Assembly (NCBI RefSeq): GCF_000346465.2
Contig: NC_034015.1
Span: 20,274,462 to 20,338,461, forward strand
Direction: 5' to 3'
DNA from: Prunus persica
Lineage: Eukaryota; Streptophyta; Magnoliopsida; Rosales; Rosaceae
DNA: 64,000 nt
The translations under genes and the position numbers were made by a program. Below are positions 11,502 to 21,115 of this stretch, piece by piece (position 1 is the stretch's first letter; every line of letters starts with the position of its first letter). The notes below the pieces were generated by a model. That model was not told the DNA's origin. It did no database searches and saw only the letters and a list, made by a program, of their open reading frames with translations.

Positions 11502-13114
11502 TAGCGTAGCAGGAGCGAGTGACGATCTCTGTGTTTGGGAAGACGGTAAAATTGGAAAGGCTTCTTATGTATAGTAGACATAGAAAGAGAGAGATAAATA
11601 TGTGTGTGTGTGTGTGTGTATGTGCGCAAGTCGTTTGTCGTTTGAAGGAGGGGATGGATGTGCATCAGTTCTTGTATATATCATTTGCATGTATGGTAAT
11701 TGAAGACAAGTATATCTTCTATATTTGCTCTAATGTAAACGGTGAATTAGTAATAAGAGAAATGGAATGGCTGGTGGAAGTGATTTTTAGTCTCATTTTC
11801 TCCGTGCTCCTTCCTTTTTTTTTTTTCTTGATAGTTTTTATAGATTGAATAAATGGAAGGAGAAGAATCAATGGTCCAAAAACAAGGGAATGAGTTTATA
11901 AGGAGAAAAACGAGAATTTGAAATTCACTATGCGTTATTAAGTGGCTGCGTTTACTTTTTGGAAAAGCTGCTTTTGTAAAGTTAGACAGGCCACGCTGCC
12001 TCCACACGCCTCCTCTGTCATATTCATATGCCCGCCAATATATATATGGCAGGACTCATGAAGAGAGTTGGACCAAGCCAGCGCACGCAGCCACACAACA
12101 ACACAAAATGCATATAGATATAGATTAGCATATCTTAACAAATTAGCGAGCATGCATTATATATATATATATATTGTGATCATTATCAATATCATGTATT
12201 GATTTGATCTGTAAATAATGGCCAACAAAATGTCCAGTACCATTATTATATATGTAATCCCCATTTTGGCAGTGGGGTTGGGAGGATAGGGCACAATCTG
12301 ATGGAGAAGTACTTTGATAAGTGACACGAGAGAGATAGGAACAATGCAACGGAATAGGGAAGTTTTTCTCCCGCTTATAAGCCCCCAACTTGGTTTGAAT
12401 GAAAATTGAACAAGCTTCAGTTGAAGAAGAACAGTTGAACAAGCTTCAGTTGAAGAACAGTGGTGATTAAGCAGCACTTGAAATGTGACAGAAGAATAAT
12501 TGCTTAGATTTGAATCTCAGATTCTGATAGAGTTCAAAGGAAGAAAAAGTGAAAAGCAAGCAAACCCCACAGTCCCACTCAATCATTAGCTAGCTAGCAT
12601 GCTCAGTTCAGTCGAGTTGTACCAGCAGAAGTCGATGGAGAGAGTGACTAATAACCAACAAATGACAGAAGACGAATGTTCCTCTATATTTGAAATAATA
12701 TGCAGTGCAGCCTCTGTTGTTCTTGGAGCAATATTCATTTGCAAATTGAAAAACACCACAGAAAATGAAGAACTGCAACTAAAAAACACCATTTTGCTTC
12801 CTTTTTGTCAGATTTGACTGACAGAGGACTGCTAGTGCACTGACTGACTGCCACCATGGATAGTTCAGTGGGCTCCACCTGCTCTGCTGTCATGCTAAAA
12901 CGGCGCCATCTACACAATGTAATTTACACCCATGCATTGCTAAGCGCATTTCCGTGGCAAACTTGAAAACCAGAAAGAAAGAACCAAATAACACCGCTAC
13001 AACCACACCGTCAAGCTCTCAACTTTGAAGCACATTAAGCTTTAACATTCTCCCATCCAAACTATATTCTAGTGTTTCTTCTTCTGCCAGTGCCACAGAA
13101 TCAAATTACCAAAC
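11502..13114. other. Divergent promoter region, transporter copy 2 / eL37
   Basis: This spacer lies between two divergently transcribed genes and should hold both promoters. It has a (TG)n tract at about 11600-11619 and an (AT)n tract at about 12158-12174. Near 12410-12465, a phrase containing GAACAAGCTTCAGTTGAAGAA is repeated in tandem. Short frames such as 12599-12817 show no family features. Confidence 0.5.
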
Positions 13115-13761
13115 ATGGTATGGTGAATTTCTCCATCCCAAATTTCAGATATGAAAATTTTATGTATAAATGATACAAAGTTTGAAACTTTTCGTTTGTT
13201 TTGATTTTACTCTGTTTTGTTTTTTTGGAACGAAACAGAGCAAAGGAACGGCAAGCTTCGGGAAGAGGAGGAACAAGACCCACACGCTGTGCGTGCGGTG
13301 CGGCCGCCGTAGCTTCCACCTTCAGAAGAGCCGTTGCGCCTCCTGTGGCTTCCCTTCCAGCCGTATCAGAAAATGTCACCTTTCAAATTTTTAACTCTTG
13401 CTCTTGATTTCGCTTCCTTTATTTATTTATTTTGTTTTTTGAGTTTGCCAATTGTTACTTATGTGGTTGGAAAAAAAAAACTAGATAACTGGAGCGTGAA
13501 GGCGATCCGAAGAAAGACAACAGGGACTGGTAGAATGAGGTACCTTCGCCACGTTGCTGTGAGATTCAAGTTTAACTTCAGAGAAGGTTTAACAATAACA
13601 AAGCTGATACATTTTTTCATTAGATCATCGATGCTATGATGCAAAATTTGATTTTGAAAAATTGGTTTTGTGTTGTGTGCATTGTTTGTGAACTTGAAGG
13701 TACCGAGGCAGGTCCAAGAAAGAAGAGAGCTTCGTCATCGTCTCAAGCTTCGAGCCTCTGA
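13115..13761 (+). CDS. RPL37: 60S ribosomal protein eL37, divergent copy
   Basis: Four exons (13115-13117, 13239-13374, 13485-13586, 13700-13761) join to exactly 100 residues. Exon 1 is only the ATG, and splicing then gives [19 protein letters not shown]. The zinc-binding cysteines are intact (CVRC and CASC around SFHLQKS), and the core [21 protein letters not shown] is present. eL37 is a small rRNA-binding zinc protein of the large subunit. Unusual points: the normally near-invariant segment after RYLRH reads [12 protein letters not shown] where eukaryotic eL37 usually has VPRRFKTGFREG, the second zinc knuckle reads [10 protein letters not shown], and the tail is serine-rich. The acceptor of exon 3 follows an A-run instead of a pyrimidine tract. 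The frame is fully open, so this looks like a diverged paralogue, though early decay cannot be excluded. Confidence 0.88.
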
Positions 13762-14083
13762 GCTTCCAGCTTCAAGCTTCAAGCTTTGGGTTGGCTATGA
13801 ATGCTAATAAGACTAGTTTTGGCTTGTAGTTTAGTTTGTACTAGTAAGTAACATGTATGGAGTTCATTACAGACTTGGGCTTTTTAAAACTACTATATAA
13901 ACAAACGACAATTCCATTCTCAAAATAATCTTTGCTTGGAGCTGAACAGACCAGTCTGAGTTTGCTCTTTACATACAGTATTGGCCTGGTCAAACATTAC
14001 ACAAGCTCAATCAGAGATTTTTCTTTTTTCTTTTTACGGTATTTACATATAAAGAATTAGAGCAGTGAGACTGGGAGACAATT
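13762..14083. other. Convergent 3' region, eL37 / TraB gene
   Basis: The 322 bases between two convergent stop codons presumably hold both 3' UTRs. Just after the eL37 stop, a short degenerate run of AGCTTC-type repeats spans about 13745-13785. I see no gene. Confidence 0.6.
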
Positions 14084-16495
14084 CTACAAACTCATCCCTG
14101 AGTTATCAATATATTCAGAAACCTGTGAAGCAAGTTGATAGGACCAGTTCACAGCAGTGCCAAAAAAGAGCTCCCAAAACCAGAGATCCAATGCAAGCAC
14201 CGAGGAAAATATGAGCAACGCCAAAGTCTGGTAGCGGTTCAAAGGCCAACCTGATACTTCAGCCATTTTCTTCAGAAATGGAAGGGAACTGCTATTCAAA
14301 TCCTGCTTTCTTATGGACCACGCAGATATCCACTGCGCCTGAGTAGGGATCAGCTCCAGCTCTTGTAATCGCCTCCCGAGATCCGGCATGTGACCCCCTC
14401 CGTATAGTATTGCAATCCTGTTATTTCCACCGTCGATTGCTTTTCTGAGTGCATCCATGGCGGCTCTGTTTCTCTCACCAATAATCACAGAGCTCTCTTC
14501 TACATCAGCCGTAGCCTGCGTGAATCTTAAACAAGTAAAATACTTTTATGTCAGTTTTGAGAATTTTGCACCAACCCACAATGTAAAACCATACGCTTTT
14601 GAGACGAAGAACCCAAATAATAATTAGTTTGACCAGCCATACAATATGTTCAGCTGGAAGCAGTAAAGAAAAAGAGAAAAAACTTAGCAAATCCTTACTC
14701 GGATGTAAGCCTCTTTGCCAAGAAGACCTTCATTGCTGCACCAAAATCAAGCCTAGACAAGGCTTCAAATTCTGGAAATTCCGAGTCCTCACTGCCCGTG
14801 TCTGCACAGACACCTCCAATAATGAGAAGGCCGACAAGTGGCATAGGAAGCACACGTGCAGCCCACTTAAGCTTAGATCTCCAAGGACCAAGGCCTTCTG
14901 GGATTGTAGCAGTTTGAATCATAGCTTTCGTGGATCTAACAGTCATGTCTCTTGCAAATGTGAAGAAGCTTTCACCTTTTTCTTGCTGAAAACAAATGAC
15001 AATGGCATCAGATGCAACAATGATATTATTCTCAAGCAATGATGGAAGAGAAAAGAAGAGAGATAGAGGTTCTTCATATATACAGCCCCTGAAATCAAAC
15101 TACCTATGCAGTACACAAAAAGGAGAGAGAAAATAAAAACCTGAAGCAATTGGAAAGTCTCGAAGTCGAGGTCTGCATGGTACCAATTCTCAGACTCGTA
15201 ATCAAGACAGTCTAATTGGAAATCAAGCGTCAGAAATCGAGCCATCTGTCTCTGAATGCATCCCAGAATGTTAAATCCTTTTGAGCGTGAACCTTTGACT
15301 TTGAGTCTTTTTGTGGCAGCAAGGATTCTTCTGTTCTCTAAACTCTCCCTGCTTGTTACCATCTCATAAAGGACACAATCATAGGACTCAAGTTCCTTTT
15401 GCAGGGTCTCAAAGTACCTGGACATGGTACTTGGGATCATTAACATTGTATAATCTGAGACAGCCAATTTTTGCACATATAGGTTAAGAAAACATCAAGT
15501 TATGACCACTGTCAAAAGTTACAATAGACACCAACACAAAGCTCAAAGTGAAGCTGAAAAAGAAATATTCTGCATATCCCTAATTCTGAAAATAAGTTCT
15601 GACAAATTCCATCTAAGTTAATTAAAGCGGTTTTCCTAGCACCATTTCTTAAAGTCTCTTACACTCTTGGCATGCATAGGAGACTCATAATCAAAACTAG
15701 GCTTCACAGAGGTTTATCTTCATGGCATTTCCTTAGGACTTTATATTGCCCAAGTACATTATTTTCCTTGAAAGCACATCTCAAACAAGCCATGAGAATA
15801 GAACTTAAATGGAAGTTACCCTTGAAAACTTCATCTCTCAAACAACAAGCATTATATTTACTAAGCTCAAATTGCGCCCGCTGGTTGAGCGACAGCAAGC
15901 TTTTAGCTTCTGAGTAGAGTAAACTATCAAACAGTTGAAATTACAAGTAGATAACTGCCAAAATACTGAAGAAGAAGAAGAAATTGCAAGAATAAGAATG
16001 ATTGTTAGGAAATACATACTCTTTATCCGCGATGTGAATTGTCGAAACCAAATCAACCTACAACAAACCCGGAAATTAGAAAGAAGACCCGTGAAGAAAC
16101 AAAAAGGACCTATGAAGAGAAGCCAATTCCATGCACAAAACCTGAAGAAAAGGCCTCAAAAGCGACCAAGGGAACCTCTTTTTGTAGCTAACAACCGCAG
16201 TTTGCAACTCCCCAGTGCCTCCATCAACGCCCCTTTTGAACCTCATGAAATCCGCAATCGAATTGTTTCGTAAAAACTGCTCAGCCGAGCCATCCTCAAT
16301 TGGGTTGATTGAAGAAGAACCAAAAACCTTGAAAGGAGCTAGCTTTGAGGCTTTGGGAAATTTAAGGCTTCGTTTGGATAATCCAAAGGGCCTGACTTTA
16401 AGGCTTGTAGAAGTGGAAGAAGCATCGGTGTAAGCGTTGGAATTGGAGGGAAACGAGGATGTAGATGAGAGAATTGAGAGTGAAGTTGAGACCAT
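14084..16495 (-). CDS. TraB-domain protein, probably plastid or mitochondrial
   Basis: Five exons (16495-16142, 16057-16020, 15417-15141, 14985-14699, 14525-14084) encode 465 residues. The N-terminus (about 1-60) is rich in serine and threonine with few acidic residues, like a transit peptide. The TraB/PrgY-type fold starts at VDLVSTIHIADKEYF (119-133), continues through ESYDCVLYEMV, and includes IIGERN (333-338) and the late motif LYGGGHMPDL (359-368). A hydrophobic C-terminal segment (LALLIFSSVLALDLWFW) suggests a membrane anchor. Bacterial TraB/PrgY proteins inhibit pheromones, and animal TIKI relatives are metalloproteases using GxxH motifs. The function of the plant members is not established. 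The first motif here is STIH, with serine in the usual glycine position. A (GA)n tract lies 16 bases upstream of the start. Confidence 0.85.
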
Positions 16496-16505
16496 GCTTT
16501 CTCTC

Positions 16506-16510
<5 letters not shown>

Positions 16511-16539
<29 letters not shown>
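16511..16539. repeat. (AG)n microsatellite in TraB-gene 5' UTR
   Basis: A 29-base AG tract begins 16 bases upstream of the start codon of the minus-strand TraB gene, so it reads CT in the transcript. It parallels the tract in front of the OVATE gene. Confidence 0.85.
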
Positions 16540-16542
<3 letters not shown>

Positions 16543-16682
16543 GGGTGTTTGGATAAACAAAGAGGAAATGGCGTTTTTGGATGGAGTGGAAAGGAGTTGA
16601 ACCTGGTTTCAGGTTATTGCGGATTTTTATTTATTATTGTTTTCTTTTTGTCAATTTTTAAAATAAAATAATTTTTTCCTTA

Positions 16683-16964
16683 TCTATATATAAAGCAAAA
16701 GACAGAGAACGGTGAAACATTCAAAATACTAAAAAATGTCTTTAGTTAATTTATACATTAAGAATTGAAATTATTAATTAAAGGGAGATAATATAGCAAA
16801 TATACATTTTTTTCATATTAAAAAAATAAAATTAAAAACAAAATCAAATAATAAGTCCTATTTTTATGTAACATAACTACTTATGTTATCTTTCCTTAAT
16901 TCTACAAATAAAATAAAAAATAAAAAATAAAAAATAAAACCAATTGGCACATGCGTGGGGCTAG
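16683..16964. mobile_element. Short Helitron-like non-autonomous element
   Basis: The block begins TCTATATATAAAGCAAAAG directly after an A and ends CACATGCGTGGGGCTAG directly before a T. That matches Helitron rules: 5' TC, 3' CTRR, insertion between host A and T. The interior is very AT-rich with no frame. A convincing GC-rich hairpin upstream of CTAG is not obvious, only the weak GCAC/CGTG pairing, so confidence is moderate. Confidence 0.5.
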
Positions 16965-16983
16965 TATTAATGCGAGGAGATTT

Positions 16984-17009
16984 TGTGTGTGTGTGTGTGT
17001 GTGTGTGTG
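16984..17009. repeat. (GT)n microsatellite
   Basis: About 26 bases of uninterrupted GT, just right of the Helitron-like element and downstream of the CCHC gene. Confidence 0.85.
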
Positions 17010-17385
17010 GAGGAGGGGGAAAAGGGAAGGAGGTTTCATTGCAAATACCAAAACAAATAAAAGCTTAAAAAAACACACGACAATACAATTTCATACATCT
17101 ACACCAATTCATCGCATCCGTACAATAAATAACCATGGAAACTGCATTAGGTGAGAGAACCCACAAGGAGGACATATCCAATGAAAAAGAACCTGGATGG
17201 TTGACAATTTCAGACCCATGTAATGTAAATGGTCAGAGCTACTCCAGGAAAAAAGTTCACAATACAAAGCAAAGACATGTCGGACAACTGTGATCATAAA
17301 CAAAAAGGAATTACAAGAAATCCCATGAATTTCATGTTACAAAAATCATCATGCACCAGAATTCGCTACTTCAGGATCCTGTTTT

Positions 17386-19638
17386 TTATCTGATTTTACA
17401 TGACTTTCTTGTGAAACTTTCACCAGTGGACTCGTCTTCTTTACCACCATACGTCTCATCTGCCATGGAATCAACCTGAAGCATGCAACCAGTCGCAAGT
17501 AACCTGTCCTCTTGGCCTTCTTTCAGTTTCACAGTGGACTCGTCTTCTTTACCATCGTATGTCTCATCTGCCATGGGGTCAGCCTGAAGAGCGCAACCAG
17601 TCACAAGTAACCTGTCCTTTTGGCCCTCTTTCAGTTTCACAGTGGACTCGTCTTCTTTACCACCATACGTCTCATCTGCCATGGGATCAACCTGAAGAGC
17701 GCAACCAGTAACGAGTAACCTGTCCTCTTGACCTTTCCTCATTTTCACTGAAAACAAGAAACCACTTAACTTAGAACAATGCATGGTATAAGCCAACAAT
17801 AGTACCCTAATTATCACGGTCATCCTTGCCTTGCCTCAATCAGATGGGGTTAAAAGCATATACTATCACAAAATATGACAAATAGCTGACGACTCTTACC
17901 AAGGGGATTCTATCCAAATCCTGCTTAATTCTAAACTTTCATTATATTTGATTTATTTGTACACAATTAGTATCAAGGGTCAAATTATTTCTATATCTGT
18001 TGGAAAAAAGACTACTAGAGTTGGAACCCCTATCTACAGTAAAGAAATTATTCATTTCATACATCCAATTTAATAGGGAAAGTCATGATAATTGTCAGAA
18101 ACATGATAGAACCATTGTAACATCATGAGGACATCAATGTGGTTTGAGGACATTAGTCTACTAGTTTCCTACCTCGCAGGTTACATCTCTTTACATGGTG
18201 GCATCTCAATTGTTGGCTTCACAAAAGAAGCAGGAAATATCAATCAACATGCATCTATAAACCCTTCCATGCTCATGTAAACTTAAAATGCATGCTGTTG
18301 CATAGAAGTTAGAAAAATTCGGCACTTGATAAGAGATGGATGATTTATCACCGGAAAAACACAGTATGATGAGATATCACACAATGTAACAAAGACAACA
18401 TACTATGATCTTTTACACACATCTTCTAAAGCACGAACAGAGGACACAATTTAGTAATATTACCACAGGAAGGGCCTTACCATCTTGAGGAGGCTGAGGG
18501 CGCGCAGAACCCTTCTTCCCGGATTCCTTTTTCTGTTCAGTATTGTGGTTCGGGTTGGGAACAATCTTCTCGTTCAGCTCAGGGCAAGTTGGGATGAGAT
18601 GCCCTTTTTTCCGGCATATCACACATATCTGCAAGCAACACATCAAAACCAGAACATCACTATAAATTTGACTCCTAATCATAACCCCAACTTCCCAAAA
18701 GATTACAATTAACCAATTTCTTCAAACAATAAGAAAAAAACCCAAAATTGATTCAAGGCACACACAACATTTCCATGATTAAACAACAAGACACGCAATA
18801 TATAAACACGAGCAATCCTTCTTTTCCAATTTATGCTAACTACTAGGAATTATTATCAACTTACTAAAGAAAAATAAAAATTAGATTCACCAATGACAAA
18901 TAGAACCCACTTCAACATATTTTGGCCCTTCAACATTCTTTGCCGCATCAATTTTCTTTGCCGCTGTGGTTTTGCTCTTCTTGCTTTTGACTGCTTTGGT
19001 TTTGCTCTTCTTGCTTTTGACTGCTTTGGTTTTGCTCTTGTTGCTTTTTACTGCTTTGAGTATTGGCTCTGGCGCATCAACAGGGGCTCTGGTTTTGCTC
19101 TTCTTTTTCTTCCTCTTCTTGGTTTTGCTCTTCTTTTTCTTCCTCTTCTTGCTTTTGACTGCTGTGAGTATTGGCTCTAGCTCCGCATCAACTTTAACTT
19201 TCTTTGCCGCATCTTCTTGTCCTGCCGCACCAACTTGGGCTGCAACATCAACTTGGTTTGCCGCCTCTTCTTGCTTTTGACTGCTGTGAGTATTGGCTCT
19301 GGCTCCGCATCAACTTTAACTTTCTTTGCCGCATCAACAGGGACTGTGGTTTTGCTCTTCTTTCTCTTCCTCTTCTTGCTTTTGACTGCTGTGAGAATTG
19401 GCACTGGCTCTGGATTTGCCTTTATTGCTGACTTCTGTAGAGCTTGATTTATTACAATAGATTTTTGGGCATCAATAATGGGATTTACATCAGCATCAAC
19501 ATAGATTAAGATTGGTTTCTGAGGGTTCTTCTTCTTCCTCTTCTTCTTGTTTACGTCTTTTGCGAGTGTTGGCTCTACTTTTGGGAGCAGTTCGGGGTGC
19601 TCTACCTTTGGGAGGAGTTCTGGGTTTTTTTTCACCAT
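17386..19638 (-). CDS. Lysine-rich CCHC zinc-knuckle protein, frameshifted in exon 1
   Basis: Reconstructed exons are 19638-18911, 18628-18481 and 17747-17386. Exon 1 starts MVKKNPELLPKVE and is a lysine-rich, low-complexity stretch with repeated AVKSKK units, likely nuclear. Exons 1 and 2 join at KYVE|ICVICRKKGHLIPTC, giving a CCHC knuckle (C-x2-C-x4-H-x4-C) that suggests RNA or single-stranded DNA binding. Exon 3 is almost entirely three copies of a 36-residue repeat with the core DRLLVTGCALQVDPMADETY. Exons 2 and 3 are in phase. Exon 1 is 728 bases, so it needs one extra base: its first half is open to about 19280 and its second half continues in another frame as EEAANQVDVAAQVG and further AVKSKK units. 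This is a one-base deletion, an assembly error or an unrecognised short intron. I do not recognise the family beyond the knuckle. Confidence 0.65.
17425..17748 (-). repeat. Three tandem 108-base coding repeats
   Basis: Exon 3 of the CCHC gene consists of three 108-base units (about 17748-17641, 17640-17533, 17532-17425). Each encodes 36 residues with the core GQxDRLLxTGCxLQxDxMA. Copies differ at only a few residues, so the duplication is recent or homogenised. The first base of unit 1 comes from exon 2 by splicing. A 12-residue tail follows before the stop. Confidence 0.9.
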
Positions 19639-21115
19639 TTTCGTCTGAAGCTGCCAAGGGCAAAGGGGTTGCAGAGATTTTGCGAGGGTTTTCGTTTGGC
19701 GAGACAAATTGGGGCTTTGAGGAGCTGCAGAGCTGAGTATGCCGAAGACTTGGTTATGGGAGACCAAATGAGTTCCAACATCGCAAGGACAAAGGTTGGC
19801 ATGACCCAACAAATAGGTCCATCAGAGCATCAAGGCCCATCAGCCGACTTCATTTCTTTCAGTTGGATCTACGCCCTAGGTCCAATAAATTAAGGAAATT
19901 TTAGTGCTCAGAATCTCAGATGGCATACTTATAACTTAATTATGTAGCTGTTGTTTTAACAAGAAATAATCTAAAATACTTTAAATTAATCTAATCCATG
20001 GGGAAGATCACTCAAACTTGGGCGGCGGACTCCCTGCCCTTACCAACTAGTTGTTAGAGCATCTCTAGCAACATTTTCCAAAATTTGGTTAAATTTGATG
20101 ACACAAGTTCATTAGATTGAATCATTTAAGGGAGACAGAGCGAGAGAACAAAATTTGGCAAAAAATTAATTTTCCTCCCCCGAATACTCATACTTGGCTA
20201 GCAACTGTTCACAGAGTTAATTGTGGATGGCTAAACTGCTGGAGTGATTTTTTGGAGGAGTTTCAGAAAAATATGTCATCTAATATAATTTACAAGATGA
20301 AAAACAAAACAAAAGAAAAAAGAAGGGAAGTTTATTAATCCGTACTTGGATTAAGATGAATTGAATTGAGGCGGAGTTTGATTGAAGAGAATTAGATTCC
20401 GAATTCTTATTGAATTTGTTTACTAAACTATATGAATTGAGAGTAGTTAAATTCTGAATTCCTATTGAAGTTATTTACTAAACCATATGGAATTGGAGTA
20501 TGAGTGGTACTAATTACTAAAATGTTCTTGTTGTTAGCTTAAAATAGATGGCAATTTTGGAATTTTGAAAATTGTGTGAGGATATTATGGGTAAAAAAGA
20601 TGAATTCCTAATGGATTAATTCTTCAAGAATTAGAATACCACATCTCATCCAAGAATTGAATTCAATTCCTAATTTTATGTGAGCCCCACTTACTTTTCA
20701 ATTCCTTGATGTGAAGCTCCTAAAGTGAAATTCAATTCCTAATGAGAATTCCAATTCCTGATTAGTAAACACCATCTAAAGATATCTGTTAATTCATTAG
20801 AAAAACTAAACGAGACATTGAAAGCTTTTGAACTATGGTTTTCTACTAACATATAAAAAATGCCAATTACACCAAAACCTGCCAGGAAGTAATCAAATCC
20901 CAACGAATAAAATAATTTCTGCAAATACTCAATACCACTACAATCTCCAGCAGTAAAGAGCAGCCGAACCTCATGACCACATGTAGAAATCAAGAGAGAG
21001 CTGGAGAAACAAATATTCCAAATCAATATGTGGGAGACCTGCAAAAAATTTCTCTGCATGGTTATGATCTTATCACCGTTTCTTCTTCTTGTTTTTACTT
21101 TATTCCAAATCTGTC
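19639..21115. other. Spacer with MITE-like repeat
   Basis: Same-strand spacer between the AAA+ gene's 3' end and the CCHC gene's 5' end. It holds the CCHC promoter and, at about 20340-20775, an AT-rich MITE-like block (listed separately) reaching into the probable 3' UTR of the AAA+ gene. No additional gene is supported. Confidence 0.5.
20340..20775. mobile_element. AT-rich hAT/MITE-like repeat, probably degraded
   Basis: The block is built from repeated phrases such as GAATTCCTATTGAA, TTTACTAAAC and GAATTGAATT, in direct and inverted orientation. It ends with CTGATTAGTAAACACC, and a GTGAGCCCCACTTAC phrase lies at about 20682. Such ends are typical of non-autonomous hAT-like elements in dicots. 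The left terminus is not clear, so the boundaries and class are tentative. Confidence 0.4.

Larger units (their letters stand above)
16496..17385. other. Spacer with microsatellites and Helitron-like element
   Basis: Same-strand spacer between the CCHC gene's 3' end and the TraB gene's 5' end. It carries the TraB promoter, a (GA)n tract (16511-16539), a Helitron-like element (16683-16964) and a (GT)n tract (16984-17009). The part from about 17030 onward is probably the 3' UTR of the CCHC gene. Confidence 0.55.

Noticed and set aside
12599..12817. Plus-strand 72-codon frame in the divergent spacer
   Set aside because: A single short frame with no homology I recognise, located in a promoter region.
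18893..19447. Leucine/phenylalanine-rich plus-strand frames
   Set aside because: Antisense image of the lysine-rich repeats of the CCHC gene. The minus-strand frame joins to a real zinc knuckle.
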